This document shows, one piece after another, positions 50,001-59,557 of a stretch of 64,000 nucleotides of DNA (its first letter is position 1; every line of letters begins with the position of its first letter). The translations under genes were made by a program, and so were the position numbers. The notes below the pieces were generated by a model. That model worked only from the letters and a program-made list of their open reading frames with translations. It had not been told where the DNA came from and ran no database searches. The DNA comes from Rhodobacter sp. TJ_12. GTDB taxonomy: Bacteria; Pseudomonadota; Alphaproteobacteria; Rhodobacterales; Rhodobacteraceae. The stretch is taken from the NCBI RefSeq assembly GCF_020023995.1, contig NZ_NRRD01000008.1, positions 56,640 to 120,639 on the forward strand, read 5' to 3'.

Positions 50001-50481
50001 TATCGATGATCCCGCCCCGGATCGCATAATCACCAGGCTCAGAAACGGTGGAAACCGGCGAAAACCCCATGCGAACAAGGAATTGCTTGAGAGAGTTCTC
50101 ATCGATACGCTGCCCGACACGGGCGGAAAAGCTGGATTTGGCCACCAAGTCGCGCGCCGGAACACGCTGCGTGGCCGCCGACAAAGTGGTGAGCAAAACA
50201 AACGGCCCTGGCACCGCGCCAGAGGCCAAAGCGGCCAAGCACGCCATCCGCGCGGCGGAAATATCGGGGTTGGGCGACACCCGGTCATAGGGCAAACAAT
50301 CCCATGCGGGGAAGGTCAGCACCACCGCCGTAGGGTCGAAAAAGGCCAAGGCCGCGCGCATCGCCTCCATCCGACGGTCATCGCGCGCCACATGGATGAC
50401 GCTTTGCCCGCGCGCCAATTCCTTGGCCAAAAGCTTTGCATCATAGCCCTCGGGGGCGCCGGAAAGAAGAAAATGGTCCAT
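47044..50481 (-). CDS. mfd: transcription-repair coupling factor Mfd
   Basis: Releases RNA polymerase stalled at DNA damage and recruits UvrA. The 1145-residue product has the full domain order: a UvrB-like N-terminal region, the RNA-polymerase-interacting domain around PGDLVVHVDHGVGRYKGLE (about residue 490), and a RecG-like translocase with Walker A VGDVGFGKTEVAMRA, DEEQHFGVQHKERLK, TLTATPIPRTLQLSL and IRGRVGRAKLRAYCYL. The C-terminal TRCF domain is complete. The length equals the E. coli protein (1148). Confidence 0.98.
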   Translation of the reverse strand: MDHFLLSGAPEGYDAKLLAKELARGQSVIHVARDDRRMEAMRAALAFFDPTAVVLTFPAWDCLPYDRVSPNPDISAARMACLAALASGAVPGPFVLLTTLSAATQRVPARDLVAKSSFSARVGQRIDENSLKQFLVRMGFSPVSTVSEPGDYAIRGGIIDIYPPGEAGPVRLDLFGDVLDGARRFDPVTQRTTEKLTAIDLAPVSEVILDEAAITRFRQNYRVEFGAGGAEDPLYEAVSAGRKQAGMEHWLGFFHERLETLFDYLPDATVMLDDQTEPQRQSRWEGIADQYDTRREAMTRRDRLDTVYKPAPPDLLYLDGAAWDAELARHRVLTLQVLPAPPGPGILNAEAVIGRNFTPERKLENVSLFSALKDHIQDRMKAGPVVIASWSEGARERLKGLLEDEGLTGAVLINDARGITGLSLAVWALDAGFEAEGLTVISEQDVLGDRLVGKPRRKRKAENFLTEAQSLSPGDLVVHVDHGVGRYKGLETVSALGAPHECVLLEYAGGDRLYLPVENIELLSRYGHEEGLLDKLGGGAWQAKKAKLKERIRQIADRLMRIAAERLLRQAPMLEAPHHEWEAFAARFPYSETEDQMAAIEDVVSDLGSGRPMDRLVVGDVGFGKTEVAMRAAFIAAISGLQVAVIAPTTLLARQHYKTFSERFRGTALTVKPLSRFVSAKEANKTREGLAEGTVDIVIGTHAVLAKGVKFRNLGLLVIDEEQHFGVQHKERLKEMRSEIHVLTLTATPIPRTLQLSLTGVRDLSIIGTPPVDRLAIRTYVSEFDVVTIREALLREHYRGGQSFYVVPRISDLAEVEEFLRTHVPEVTFITAHGQMAAGELDDRMNAFYDGKYDVLLATTIVESGLDIPTANTMVVHRADMFGLSQLYQIRGRVGRAKLRAYCYLTTKPRLPLTPQATKRLRLLGSLDSLGAGFNLASQDLDLRGAGNLLGEEQSGHIKEVGYELYQAMLEETISKLKSGELTEAGDDSDWSPQINLGVPVMIPEAYIPDLDVRLGLYRRLSSLTTKVELEGFAAELIDRFGTLPKEVNTLLLVVRIKAMCKRAMIMRMDAGPKGATVQFHNDKFPNPAGLVEFLTDQRGLAKINGNKVVVRRDWKSDGERIKGAFAIARDLAEKVRAGKKAAQG

Positions 50482-50534
50482 CGCGGTCGTCTTTCAGCCC
50501 AAAGCGCGCCACCATGGGCGGCGCAGGGGATAGT

Positions 50535-51068
50535 TTAACGTAGAACAGATAGCTGCAGGTTTTGAAACATCCCCCACAGCGCGGTGATGGTGATGGTGAC
50601 CAGCCCGACCGCCTGCACCGCCACCCGATGCCGCGCCAGCATCCGCGCCACCGCTTCGGGATCGGGCGTTTGCTCAAACATCGGCGCGATCTGCGCGGCG
50701 GTGCGCAGGCTCATCGCGCCCACAATCGCCAGCGGCACGGCAATCAACGCAACGGCCTGGGCAAATTCGAACCCGTAGACAAAGCCCAAAACCACAACGC
50801 CCGACAAAAGAAACGAGCCGCCAAAGCTTAGCGTCACCCCCGCCTCGCGCCCGATATTGAGCAACCGGCGCGAATTCACCGCCGTCAGGGTCAGCATATC
50901 TTCAGCCGCCTGCCCGCCCTTGCGGCGCGCCTGCACCACCATGTCAAAGGGCACACCCAGCACCCAATGCGAGGCCGTCGACCAAGTGACCGCAAGCGCG
51001 ATCCAATACCACAGGTTCGAAAACGACCGCATGTCGATCAGGTCGAAGACCGTTTGCAGGATGTTCAA
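50535..51068 (-). CDS. conserved inner-membrane protein of unknown function
   Basis: A 177-residue protein with about four hydrophobic segments (WYWIALAVTWSTASHWVLG, SFGGSFLLSGVVVLGFVYG, AVALIAVPLAIVGAMSL, AVGLVTITITALWGMF). A basic, polar cytoplasmic loop (VVQARRKGGQAAEDMLTLTA) lies between the first two. I do not recognise a named family. It lies upstream of mfd on the same strand and is divergent from hemB; its start is 141 bp from that of hemB. Codon use is native. Confidence 0.75.
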   Translation of the reverse strand: MNILQTVFDLIDMRSFSNLWYWIALAVTWSTASHWVLGVPFDMVVQARRKGGQAAEDMLTLTAVNSRRLLNIGREAGVTLSFGGSFLLSGVVVLGFVYGFEFAQAVALIAVPLAIVGAMSLRTAAQIAPMFEQTPDPEAVARMLARHRVAVQAVGLVTITITALWGMFQNLQLSVLR

Positions 51069-51209
51069 CGGGATGCTCGCTTTACTGTTCGCTTACGGTT
51101 TCGCGCATTCACGGCCCGGTTGCAAGCCGGGCGCACCTTGGGGCGCGACATCGAGGGGCTTGAGAACCCCCGCAATCCATGGCACCGAAGTCCCAAGAAG
51201 GAGATAGCC

Positions 51210-52208
<999 letters not shown>

Positions 52209-52314
52209 CCGCGCAAAGCGCGCCGCCCCGCCGCCTTGGGCATGACAAGCGCGGCGGGCTGGGCTAATCTCTTGCGCGAACCGGAGAAAATCCGGCACCA
52301 TACGGAGCGAGCAG

Positions 52315-52872
52315 ATGACAAATCTTTCCAGACGGACCCTTCTTCTGGCGGGCGGCGCAAGCCTTGGGCTGGCGGCCTGCGGTAATGGCGTGGGCTCGAA
52401 TGCAGGGGCGAAAATCGACGCGCGGGTCGATGCAACACGCGCCTATATGATGCGCAACTTCCCCTCGTCGCAGCAATTGCTCGAAAAATCGGTGGGCGTG
52501 CTTTACATGCCGGTGATGACCGAGGCGGGCTTTGGTGTTGGCGGGGCCTTTGGCCGGGGTGCGCTGCGCATCAACAATGTGACGGTGGATTACTATTCCG
52601 CCGCCTCAGCCAGCTTCGGCTTCCAGATCGGCGCGCAGCAATATTCCCATGCGCTGTTTTTCATGACGCAAAAGGCATTGGCCGATTTCCGTCGTGCCGA
52701 TGGTTGGGAACTGGGCGCCGATGCGCGCTATGCCTTGCCCGATCATGGCGCCGCAATCGGCACCGATACGACGACGACCTTGGCCCCCGTGGTGGTGCAG
52801 GTCTTTGGCCAATCGGGCCTGATCGTGGGGGCTTCTTTGGCGGGCACGAAATACACCCGCATCCTGCCCTAA
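52315..52872 (+). CDS. SYLF/YSC84-domain lipoprotein
   Basis: A 185-residue exported protein. The signal sequence with a twin-arginine-like RRTLLLAGGASLGL is followed by the lipobox LAAC (Cys near residue 22). The mature part is a SYLF (YSC84) domain with LEKSVGVLYMPVMTEAGFGV and GGAFGRGALRINN, and a C-terminal GLIVGASLAGTKYTRI. SYLF domains bind lipids in eukaryotes; bacterial roles are poorly defined. It stands alone after hemB with its own terminator. Confidence 0.88.
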   Translation: MTNLSRRTLLLAGGASLGLAACGNGVGSNAGAKIDARVDATRAYMMRNFPSSQQLLEKSVGVLYMPVMTEAGFGVGGAFGRGALRINNVTVDYYSAASASFGFQIGAQQYSHALFFMTQKALADFRRADGWELGADARYALPDHGAAIGTDTTTTLAPVVVQVFGQSGLIVGASLAGTKYTRILP

Positions 52873-52902
52873 AACGCGACTCAGACACGCCAGAAAATGC
52901 AG

Positions 52903-52929
52903 AAGGCGCGGGAAATATCCGCGCCTTTT
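52903..52929 (+). terminator. intrinsic terminator after the SYLF gene
   Basis: AAGGCGCGG/CCGCGCCTT with a 7-nt loop and further Ts, 30 bp after the stop, between convergent genes. Confidence 0.8.
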
Positions 52930-52963
52930 CCTATTCTTACACGGCAAAGCTTAGGAACCGCGG

Positions 52964-53578
52964 TCAGCTTCCATAGATGATGCGGACGTAATTCTTTGTC
53001 TCTTTGTAAGGCGGCACACCGCCATATTTCGCCACTGCTTCAGGGCCCGCGTTATAAGCCGCCAGCGCCAGCCGCCAATTGCCGAACCGGTCATACATCA
53101 TCCGCAAATAGCGCGCGCCGCCCTCAAGGTTTTGCATCGGATCGGCAGGGTCCACACCCAGTTTCGCCGCCGTGGCGGGCATCAACTGCGCCAGCCCGCG
53201 CGCGCCCTTGGGCGAGACCGCGCCGGGGTTCCAACCGCTTTCTTGCTGCACCAGGCGCAAGAACAGATCTTCGGGAACGCCATGGCGCGCCGCCGCCGCA
53301 CGGGCATGGCCCAAATATTGGCCGCGATATTTGCCGCTATAGCGCGGCGTCGCAGAGCTGCCGCCCACCTTCGGCGTATCGGGGCGCAGCCGCGCGGAAT
53401 TCGAATATTGCCCTGACAGCCGCCCATCCAGAAGCGCGAATTGGCTGGCCCGTACATGGGCCTGCGATTTCGAGGATTTCCGCCCCAACACAAGCCCTTC
53501 GGCCTGTGCCAACGGCGCGGCAACCGGCCCAAGGGCCAGCACGGCGCCAAGTCCAAACGTTACGGCAAACCTGCGCAT
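52964..53578 (-). CDS. lytic murein transglycosylase (SLT family)
   Basis: A 204-residue periplasmic enzyme that cleaves peptidoglycan to 1,6-anhydro products. The signal peptide ([21 protein letters not shown]) is followed by a linker of about 70 residues and then the SLT domain. The catalytic Glu is in [17 protein letters not shown], followed by [18 protein letters not shown] and [23 protein letters not shown] 53578 gives a perfect signal peptide; the long open frame further upstream is the reverse of ssb. It is divergent from ssb. Confidence 0.93.
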   Translation of the reverse strand: MRRFAVTFGLGAVLALGPVAAPLAQAEGLVLGRKSSKSQAHVRASQFALLDGRLSGQYSNSARLRPDTPKVGGSSATPRYSGKYRGQYLGHARAAAARHGVPEDLFLRLVQQESGWNPGAVSPKGARGLAQLMPATAAKLGVDPADPMQNLEGGARYLRMMYDRFGNWRLALAAYNAGPEAVAKYGGVPPYKETKNYVRIIYGS

Positions 53579-53764
53579 CCCACCATCCAAACCGTTAAAA
53601 TCGCGCGCACTATAGAAAAGTACGGCGCTTTTGCCCAGAGCCTTGCAGGTCACTGCCGCGGCGGGCGGCACGCTTTTGCCCACGCCCTGCCCCGCCAGCC
53701 TCTTTCCGTCGCCCGCGCCCTTCTGTAGGGTGGCCGCCAAATCTGAATCGCACGAGGGAGTGTT

Positions 53765-54289
53765 ATGGCTGGCAGCGTCAACAAGGTGATTTTGGTGGGT
53801 AACCTCGGGCGCGACCCGGAGGTGCGCAGCTTCTCGAATGGCGGGAAAGTGTGCAACCTGCGCATCGCCACCTCGGAAACCTGGCGCGACAAGCAAACCG
53901 GCGAGCGCAAAGAGCGCACCGAATGGCACAGCGTGGCGATTTTCTCGGAGCCGCTTGCGCGCATCGCCGAGCAATATCTGCGCAAAGGCTCGACCGTTTA
54001 CATCGAAGGTCAGCTTGAAACGCGCAAGTGGCAAGATCAAAGCGGGCAAGACCGCTACACCACCGAGGTGGTTCTGCGCCCCTATCGCGGCGAGCTCACG
54101 CTGTTGGGCGGGCGCGGTGACGGTGGCGGCGCCGGTGGTGGTGGCTATGGTGGCGGCAACCAAGGCGGGGGCGGTTACGGCGGCGGCTATGACGACGGTC
54201 CCGGCGGCTATGGCGGCGGCCCCTCGGGCGGGGGTGGTGCGCCCTCGGGCGGCGGGCGCCCCGATTTCGACGACGACATCCCGTTCTAA
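53765..54289 (+). CDS. ssb: single-stranded DNA-binding protein
   Basis: Binds and protects single-stranded DNA in replication and repair. The 174-residue product has the OB-fold ([18 protein letters not shown], then [20 protein letters not shown] and [11 protein letters not shown]). A glycine-rich, low-complexity linker of about 45 residues follows, then the acidic tip DFDDDIPF that recruits partner proteins. GAGGGAG lies upstream of ATG 53765. No LexA-type GTTC-N7-GTTC box is obvious in the divergent gap with the transglycosylase gene. Confidence 0.98.
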   Translation: MAGSVNKVILVGNLGRDPEVRSFSNGGKVCNLRIATSETWRDKQTGERKERTEWHSVAIFSEPLARIAEQYLRKGSTVYIEGQLETRKWQDQSGQDRYTTEVVLRPYRGELTLLGGRGDGGGAGGGGYGGGNQGGGGYGGGYDDGPGGYGGGPSGGGGAPSGGGRPDFDDDIPF

Positions 54290-54293
54290 ATCC

Positions 54294-54320
54294 AAGGGGG
54301 CCGTGATCGGCCCCCTTTTT
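54294..54320 (+). terminator. intrinsic terminator of ssb
   Basis: A perfect 9-bp stem AAGGGGGCC/GGCCCCCTT with a GTGATC loop and a T-run, 4 bp after the stop. Confidence 0.9.
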
Positions 54321-54357
54321 CATGCACACCCTTTTTGAAGCAAAGCGCGCGGCGCCG

Positions 54358-55230
54358 TCACTCCAGCTTGCGCAGCCGCGCGATCAGGCTCGACGTATCC
54401 CAGCGGCTGCCGCCCATCTTCTGCACATCCTTGTAAAACTGATCGACCAGCGCGGTGACCGGCAGGCTGGCCCCGGTTTCATTCGCCGTTTGCAGACAGA
54501 TGCCCAGATCCTTGCGCATCCAATCCACGGCGAAACCAAAGTCGAATTGCCCCTCGGCCATCGTCTGGGCGCGGTTCGCCATCTGCCAACTGCCCGCCGC
54601 GCCTTGCGAAATCACCTCGACCAAATCCGGGATCGAGAGCCCCGCCTTTTCGGCGAAATGCAACGATTCCGCGAGCCCCTGCACCAAACCGGCAATCGCA
54701 ATCTGGTTGCACATCTTCGCCATTTGCCCCGCGCCGCTTTCACCCAGACGGCGGCAAATTTTGGCATAAGCCGCAATCACCGGCTCTGCCGCCGCATAAT
54801 GCGCCTCAGCCCCACCGCACATCACCGACAAAACGCCATTTTCCGCGCCCGCCTGCCCGCCAGACACCGGCGCATCGACAAAGCCCAAGCCCAAAGCATC
54901 GGCCTGTTGCGCAAGCTCGCGCGTGACCTTGGCCGAAACAGTGGTGTGATCGACAAAGATCGCGCCCGTCTCCATACCGGCAAAGGCCCCCGCCTCGCCC
55001 AAACACACCGCGCGCAGATCATCGTCATTGCCCACGCAGGCCATGACGAAATCGGCCCCCTGCGCGGCGGCGGCGGGCGTGGCCGCCATCGCCCCGCCAT
55101 AGTGCGCGACCCAAGCATCGGCCTTGGCGGCGGTGCGGTTGTAAACCGTGACCGCATGGCCCTTGCGCGCCAGATGTCCCGCCATCGGGTAGCCCATCAC
55201 CCCCAGCCCCAGAAATGCCAGCTTCGCCAT
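54358..55230 (-). CDS. beta-hydroxyacid dehydrogenase (tartronate semialdehyde reductase / 3-hydroxyisobutyrate dehydrogenase type)
   Basis: A 290-residue NAD(P)-dependent enzyme with the N-terminal Rossmann motif FLGLGVMGYPMAGHL, the substrate loop DAPVSGGQAGAENG, and the catalytic Lys in GAGQMAKMCNQIAIAG. The C-terminal domain contains the family's KDLGICLQTANETG. Members reduce tartronate semialdehyde or oxidise 3-hydroxyisobutyrate, and the sequence alone does not separate them. It stands alone, convergent with ssb, with an upstream gap that holds a tandem repeat. Confidence 0.9.
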   Translation of the reverse strand: MAKLAFLGLGVMGYPMAGHLARKGHAVTVYNRTAAKADAWVAHYGGAMAATPAAAAQGADFVMACVGNDDDLRAVCLGEAGAFAGMETGAIFVDHTTVSAKVTRELAQQADALGLGFVDAPVSGGQAGAENGVLSVMCGGAEAHYAAAEPVIAAYAKICRRLGESGAGQMAKMCNQIAIAGLVQGLAESLHFAEKAGLSIPDLVEVISQGAAGSWQMANRAQTMAEGQFDFGFAVDWMRKDLGICLQTANETGASLPVTALVDQFYKDVQKMGGSRWDTSSLIARLRKLE

Positions 55231-55298
55231 CCTCGCCTCCCTGCACGCGTTTGCGCGTTGAAACTTTGCCTGCCCTGACTTAGTAACGCCTGCGCCTG

Positions 55299-55343
55299 CC
55301 CCGTCAACGCTTGCCCCGTCAACGCTTGTCTCGTCAACGCCGC
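55299..55343. repeat. 15-bp tandem repeat, three copies
   Basis: Two identical copies of CCCCGTCAACGCTTG (55299-55313 and 55314-55328) are followed by a third diverged copy (TCTCGTCAACGCCGC, 55329-55343). It ends 18 bp before the start of the penicillin-acylase gene, whose ribosome binding site follows directly. Confidence 0.85.
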
Positions 55344-55361
55344 GCCTTCGAAAGGGTTTCG

Positions 55362-57836
55362 ATGTATCGCTTCTTTCGCTGGATGGTTCGTCTTGTCACC
55401 TTTGCGCTTGCCGCCTTTGTGCTGGGGGTCAGCGGGGTTTGGTATTTCGCCGCGCGCTCGCTGCCCGATTACGATGCCTCTTACCGGCTCGCGGGGATCT
55501 CGGCGCCGGTGGAAATCGTGCGCTCGACCGAAAATGTGCCGCATATCTTTGGCGCCACCGATGCCGATGTTTATTTCGCGCTGGGGCTTGCCCATGCGCA
55601 AGACCGGCTGTGGCAGATGACGATGCTGCGCCGCACCGTGCAGGGCCGGCTCAGCGAGGTGTTCGGCCCCGACACGCTCAAGACCGATGAATTGATGCGC
55701 AGGCTGGATCTTTACGGCGCTGCCATGGCCTCGGTCAGCGCGCAAAGCCCCTATGCGCAATTGGCGCTGGAGGCTTACGCGCGCGGCGTCAACGCGTGGG
55801 TCGAGACGGTGAACGATCAGGCCTTGGGGCGTGGCGCGCCCGAGTTTTTCGTGTTCGATGCGCCAATTCCCTATTGGACGCCCGCCGATTCCATCGCGAT
55901 CTTGAAACTGATGGCGGCGCAGGGGGCGACGCAAATCCAGACCGAGGTTTTGCAGGCACGGCTGTCACTTTTGGGGCAAGGTTGGGCCGAGGATCTGATG
56001 CCCTTGGTGCCCGGCACCGGGGTCATGGCGCTGCCCGATTACGCCAGCCTATTCCCCACCGCCCCGCGCGACAGCCGCCACGCCGAAGCGGATCGCGAAG
56101 GCCCGCTCTCGCCCTTTGGGGCGCCTGAATTTGCCGCGGCCTCGAATGCCTATGCCGCCGCGCCTGCGCGCTCGGCCGCCGGTGGTGCGTTGATTGCCAA
56201 TGATCCGCATGTCGCGCTAAGCGCGCCCTCGCTTTGGTATCTTGCCCGGCTGGAACTTGCCTCGGGCGGGGTGATCGGCGCCACGATCCCGGGCGTGCCG
56301 ATCATTTTGTCGGGCCGCAGCGCCGAGCTTGGCTGGGGCATCACCGCCTCTTATGCCGATGACGAGGATCTGTTCGTCGAAGAAGTCGATCCCGCGACCC
56401 CCGAACGCTACCGCACCCCCAGCGGCTGGGCCGAGTTTCGAACCCGCCGGGTGATCGTCGAGGTGAAAGACCAAACCCCGATCACCCTGACCCTGCGGTG
56501 GAGCGAAAACGGCCCCGTCCTGCCGCCGGGCCATTTCGATCTGGGCACTGTCACGCCCCCCGGCCATGTAATGAGCCTTGCCTGGTCGGCGCTTTCGCCC
56601 GCCGATACCTCGATGAGTGCGGCGCTTGAGATCATGAAATCGAAAACCGTCGCCGCAGCGATCGAGGCGGGCGAAGGGCTGATTGCTCCCTCGATGAACC
56701 TGACCTTGGCGGATCAGGAAACCGTGGGTCTGGTCACCTTGGGCGCCCTGCCCCGACGCGATGCAGCACATCCAACCCAAGGGCGCATGCCCGCGCCCGG
56801 CTGGCTGGCGGCAAGCCGCTGGCAGGGCCGCCTGCCCTATGCGCAAAACCCGCGCGTGATCGCGCCCGCGGGCGGGATCGTCATCAACACCAATAACAAG
56901 GTCACCGACCGCGCCTTTCCCAACCATGTCAGCCATGATTGGGGCGATACCGAACGTGTCGCGCGGCTGACCCGGCTGATGGGCGAACGCGAGGTGCATT
57001 CGCGCGAAAGCTTCATCGCCGCACAGCTTGATACCGTCTCGCCCGCCGCACGGGGGCTGTTGCCGCTGGTGGGGGCCGATCTGTGGTTCACCGGCCAGCC
57101 AGCGCCCGAAGGCACGCCCGAGCGGTTCCGCCAGCGCGCGCTGGAACTGCTGGCCGCGTGGGATGGCGACATGAACGAGCATCTGCCCGAGCCGTTGATC
57201 TATGCGGCGTGGATGCGTGAATTCCAAAGCCGTCTGTTGCGTGACGAACTTGGCCCGGTGCTGGCCGCAAAATTCACCCATCTGCGCCCGCTGTTTGTGG
57301 AACGCGTCTTGCGCAACACCGATGGCGCGGCGCGCTGGTGTGATGTGCTGCAATCCGCGCCCCGAGAAACCTGCACCGATATCGCGCGGATTTCCCTCGA
57401 TGCTGCGCTGTTGAGCCTGAGCGAAACCTACGGCCCGCAAATCGAAAGCTGGCGCTGGGGCGATGCGCATGAGGCGGTGCATCTGCACGACACCTTGGGG
57501 CGCAACAGCCTTTTGGGCTGGATCATGAACATTCGGCAATCCACCTCGGGCGGGGATTTCACGCTCAACCGTGGCGTCACGGCGGGCAAAGGGGCGGAGC
57601 CTTTCGCCAATGTCCACGGCGCGGGCTATCGCGGTGTTTATGATTTTGCCGATCCCGACAGTTCGGTCTTTGTGATTTCGACCGGGCAATCGGGCCATCC
57701 GCTATCGCGCCATTATGACGATCTGGCCGATCTGTGGCGGCGCGGCGAATATGTGCCGATGTCGCTCGACCCAGAGTTGGCCCGGGCAGCCGCTTCAGGG
57801 ATCACACGGCTGGAACCGGTCCGCCAAAGCGATTAG
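55362..57836 (+). CDS. penicillin acylase family N-terminal-nucleophile hydrolase
   Basis: An 824-residue amidase of the penicillin/acyl-homoserine-lactone acylase family, matured by autocatalytic cleavage. An N-terminal hydrophobic segment (VTFALAAFVLGVSGVWYFAA) would export or anchor it. The alpha region includes VPHIFGATDADVYFALGLAH. The new N-terminus after cleavage would be Ser261 in AAASNAYAA, followed by GGALIANDPHVALSAPSLWY. The structural Asn is in VINTNNKVTDRAFPNH. ATG 55362 with GAAAGGG upstream is chosen. The acyl substrate (a beta-lactam side chain, an N-acyl-homoserine lactone or another amide) is not predictable. Confidence 0.92.
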   Translation: MYRFFRWMVRLVTFALAAFVLGVSGVWYFAARSLPDYDASYRLAGISAPVEIVRSTENVPHIFGATDADVYFALGLAHAQDRLWQMTMLRRTVQGRLSEVFGPDTLKTDELMRRLDLYGAAMASVSAQSPYAQLALEAYARGVNAWVETVNDQALGRGAPEFFVFDAPIPYWTPADSIAILKLMAAQGATQIQTEVLQARLSLLGQGWAEDLMPLVPGTGVMALPDYASLFPTAPRDSRHAEADREGPLSPFGAPEFAAASNAYAAAPARSAAGGALIANDPHVALSAPSLWYLARLELASGGVIGATIPGVPIILSGRSAELGWGITASYADDEDLFVEEVDPATPERYRTPSGWAEFRTRRVIVEVKDQTPITLTLRWSENGPVLPPGHFDLGTVTPPGHVMSLAWSALSPADTSMSAALEIMKSKTVAAAIEAGEGLIAPSMNLTLADQETVGLVTLGALPRRDAAHPTQGRMPAPGWLAASRWQGRLPYAQNPRVIAPAGGIVINTNNKVTDRAFPNHVSHDWGDTERVARLTRLMGEREVHSRESFIAAQLDTVSPAARGLLPLVGADLWFTGQPAPEGTPERFRQRALELLAAWDGDMNEHLPEPLIYAAWMREFQSRLLRDELGPVLAAKFTHLRPLFVERVLRNTDGAARWCDVLQSAPRETCTDIARISLDAALLSLSETYGPQIESWRWGDAHEAVHLHDTLGRNSLLGWIMNIRQSTSGGDFTLNRGVTAGKGAEPFANVHGAGYRGVYDFADPDSSVFVISTGQSGHPLSRHYDDLADLWRRGEYVPMSLDPELARAAASGITRLEPVRQSD

Positions 57837-57881
57837 GCGCCTCTGAAGGTCGGCGCCTAATACCCTGTATTGCGGTCTTTT

Positions 57882-59126
57882 TCAGGCTTTCAACTTACGG
57901 AACCGGGCTCGTTGCGCCTCGGTCCAGCTGACATCGATCTGCCAGCCTTCCTTGCCCTGATGCTCGTCGCGGATCACGCCTTGTTCGTGCAGCCAAGCAT
58001 GCGCCTTGCCTTGCGCAAACGGCACATCCAGCGTTTCGGACAGCCGTTCCTCGCCCAGCCGGGCCTCAATCGCGGCGGCCAGCGCCTCGATCCCCTCGCC
58101 CGAAAGCGCCGAGACGGAATGCACATCGTCACGCCGGGCATCCTGGGCCAAAAGCGCGGCGCGCGTTTCCTCGGACAGCGCATCAATCTTGTTCCAAACC
58201 TCGATCAGCGCGACATCTTCGGCCACGCCAAGGCTTTCCAAAATCTCGCCCACATCCTCGGCCTGTTCCTCGGTCTCGGGGTGGGAAATATCACGCACAT
58301 GTAAGATCAGATCGGCTTCCAGCACCTCTTCCAGCGTGGCGCGGAACGCGGCGACCAGTTCATGCGGCAGATCCGAGATAAACCCCACCGTATCGGACAA
58401 GATCACCCGACGGCCAGAGGGCAGCACATGGCCCCGCATCGTCGGGTCCAGCGTGGCGAACAGCATATCTTTCGCCATCACCTCGGCCCCGGTCATGCGG
58501 TTGAAAAGTGTGGATTTTCCCGCGTTGGTATAGCCCACCAGCGCAATGATCGGAAACGGCACCTTGCGCCGTGCAGCGCGGTGCAATTCGCGGGTTTTCA
58601 CGACCTTGGACAATTGCCGCTTGAGCCGGATCACCTGCTCGTCAATCGCGCGGCGGTCGGCCTCGATCTGGGTTTCCCCCGGCCCGCCCACAAAGCCCAA
58701 ACCACCGCGCTGGCGTTCAAGGTGGGTCCAAGCCCGCACCAACCGGGTGCGCTGATAGCTTAGCGCCGCCAGTTCGACCTGTAACACCCCCTCGCGGGTG
58801 CGTGCGCGATCGGCAAAAATCTCCAAGATCAGCCCGGTGCGGTCCAGTAATTTGACCCCCCAGGCCTTTTCCAGATTGCGCTGCTGGATCGGGCTCACCG
58901 GCCCATCCACCAACACCAGATCAATCTCGGCCGCTTTCAACCGCTCTTTCAACTCGGCCAGCTTGCCCGTGCCGAACAAATGCCCGGCATGCGGTTTGGG
59001 CAGGCGCACGATCTCGTGGCCGATGATCTCTAGATCGGGAAGTGCGGCGGCCAAAGACACCGCCTCGGCCAGCCGAAGCTCCGGCAGGCGGCGGCTTTCA
59101 ACGGCTTTCAAGTCCGGGTGCAGCAC
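57882..59126 (-). CDS. hflX: ribosome-associated GTPase HflX
   Basis: GTPase that splits stalled ribosomes during stress. The product has the N-terminal HflX domain (GLGFVGGPGETQIEADRRAI) and a Ras-like G domain with G1 LVGYTNAGKSTLFNRM, G3 DTVGFISDLPHELV and G4 EVWNKIDAL. GTG at 59126 gives 414 residues but lacks a good ribosome binding site. The frame stays open to a CTG at 59171 that overlaps the hfq stop in a CTGA junction, with GAGG upstream and a plausible [19 protein letters not shown] start, so the true start may be there. The block hfq-hflX is conserved in alphaproteobacteria. Confidence 0.94.
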   Translation of the reverse strand: MLHPDLKAVESRRLPELRLAEAVSLAAALPDLEIIGHEIVRLPKPHAGHLFGTGKLAELKERLKAAEIDLVLVDGPVSPIQQRNLEKAWGVKLLDRTGLILEIFADRARTREGVLQVELAALSYQRTRLVRAWTHLERQRGGLGFVGGPGETQIEADRRAIDEQVIRLKRQLSKVVKTRELHRAARRKVPFPIIALVGYTNAGKSTLFNRMTGAEVMAKDMLFATLDPTMRGHVLPSGRRVILSDTVGFISDLPHELVAAFRATLEEVLEADLILHVRDISHPETEEQAEDVGEILESLGVAEDVALIEVWNKIDALSEETRAALLAQDARRDDVHSVSALSGEGIEALAAAIEARLGEERLSETLDVPFAQGKAHAWLHEQGVIRDEHQGKEGWQIDVSWTEAQRARFRKLKA

Positions 59127-59167
59127 CCAAACCCGTGTCGGCCGTTCCTTCGAAAGGATGAAATCGC

Positions 59168-59401
59168 TCAGTCTTCGCCCTCGTAAAGAGAGATGGGCGC
59201 GCCGGGCATGATCGTCGAAATCGCGTGTTTATACACCAATTGCGATTGGCCATCGCGGCGCAAAAGCACGCAGAAATTGTCAAACCAGGTGATGACGCCT
59301 TGCAGTTTCACACCATTGATAAGGAAAATCGTGACCGGAACCTTGGTCTTGCGAACGTGGTTGAGAAATGCGTCCTGAAGGTTCTGTTTGTCGGCAGCCA
59401 T
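59168..59401 (-). CDS. hfq: RNA chaperone Hfq
   Basis: A hexameric Sm-like protein that helps small RNAs pair with mRNAs. The 77-residue product has Sm1 ([29 protein letters not shown]) and Sm2 with the conserved YKHAIST. It ends soon after the core (EGED), the short alphaproteobacterial form. ATG 59401 is chosen because it gives the exact family length. Its presence supports a small-RNA network relevant to the two candidate RNA genes in this window. Confidence 0.98.
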   Translation of the reverse strand: MAADKQNLQDAFLNHVRKTKVPVTIFLINGVKLQGVITWFDNFCVLLRRDGQSQLVYKHAISTIMPGAPISLYEGED

Positions 59402-59557
59402 TTTTATTATGCCTTTTTCTTGTCTTACATGTCCTGTCGCACGGAGCCTTGCGGTCTCCCACCCCAAGTATGCCTAAGCGGGCGGCAGTTTCCACCCCGA
59501 ATCCGAAGCGCAAAGGGCTATCGCGCAAAAAATGCTCATTTCCGCGGCAGGTTTGCG

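Noticed and set aside
54121..54270. Low-complexity GGC-rich DNA in ssb as a possible repeat element
   Set aside because: It encodes the normal Gly-rich linker of SSB and is not an independent repeat.
53579..54295. An apparent N-terminal extension of the transglycosylase rich in Ala, Thr and Arg
   Set aside because: It is the reverse of the glycine-rich ssb tail, and a perfect signal peptide begins at 53578.
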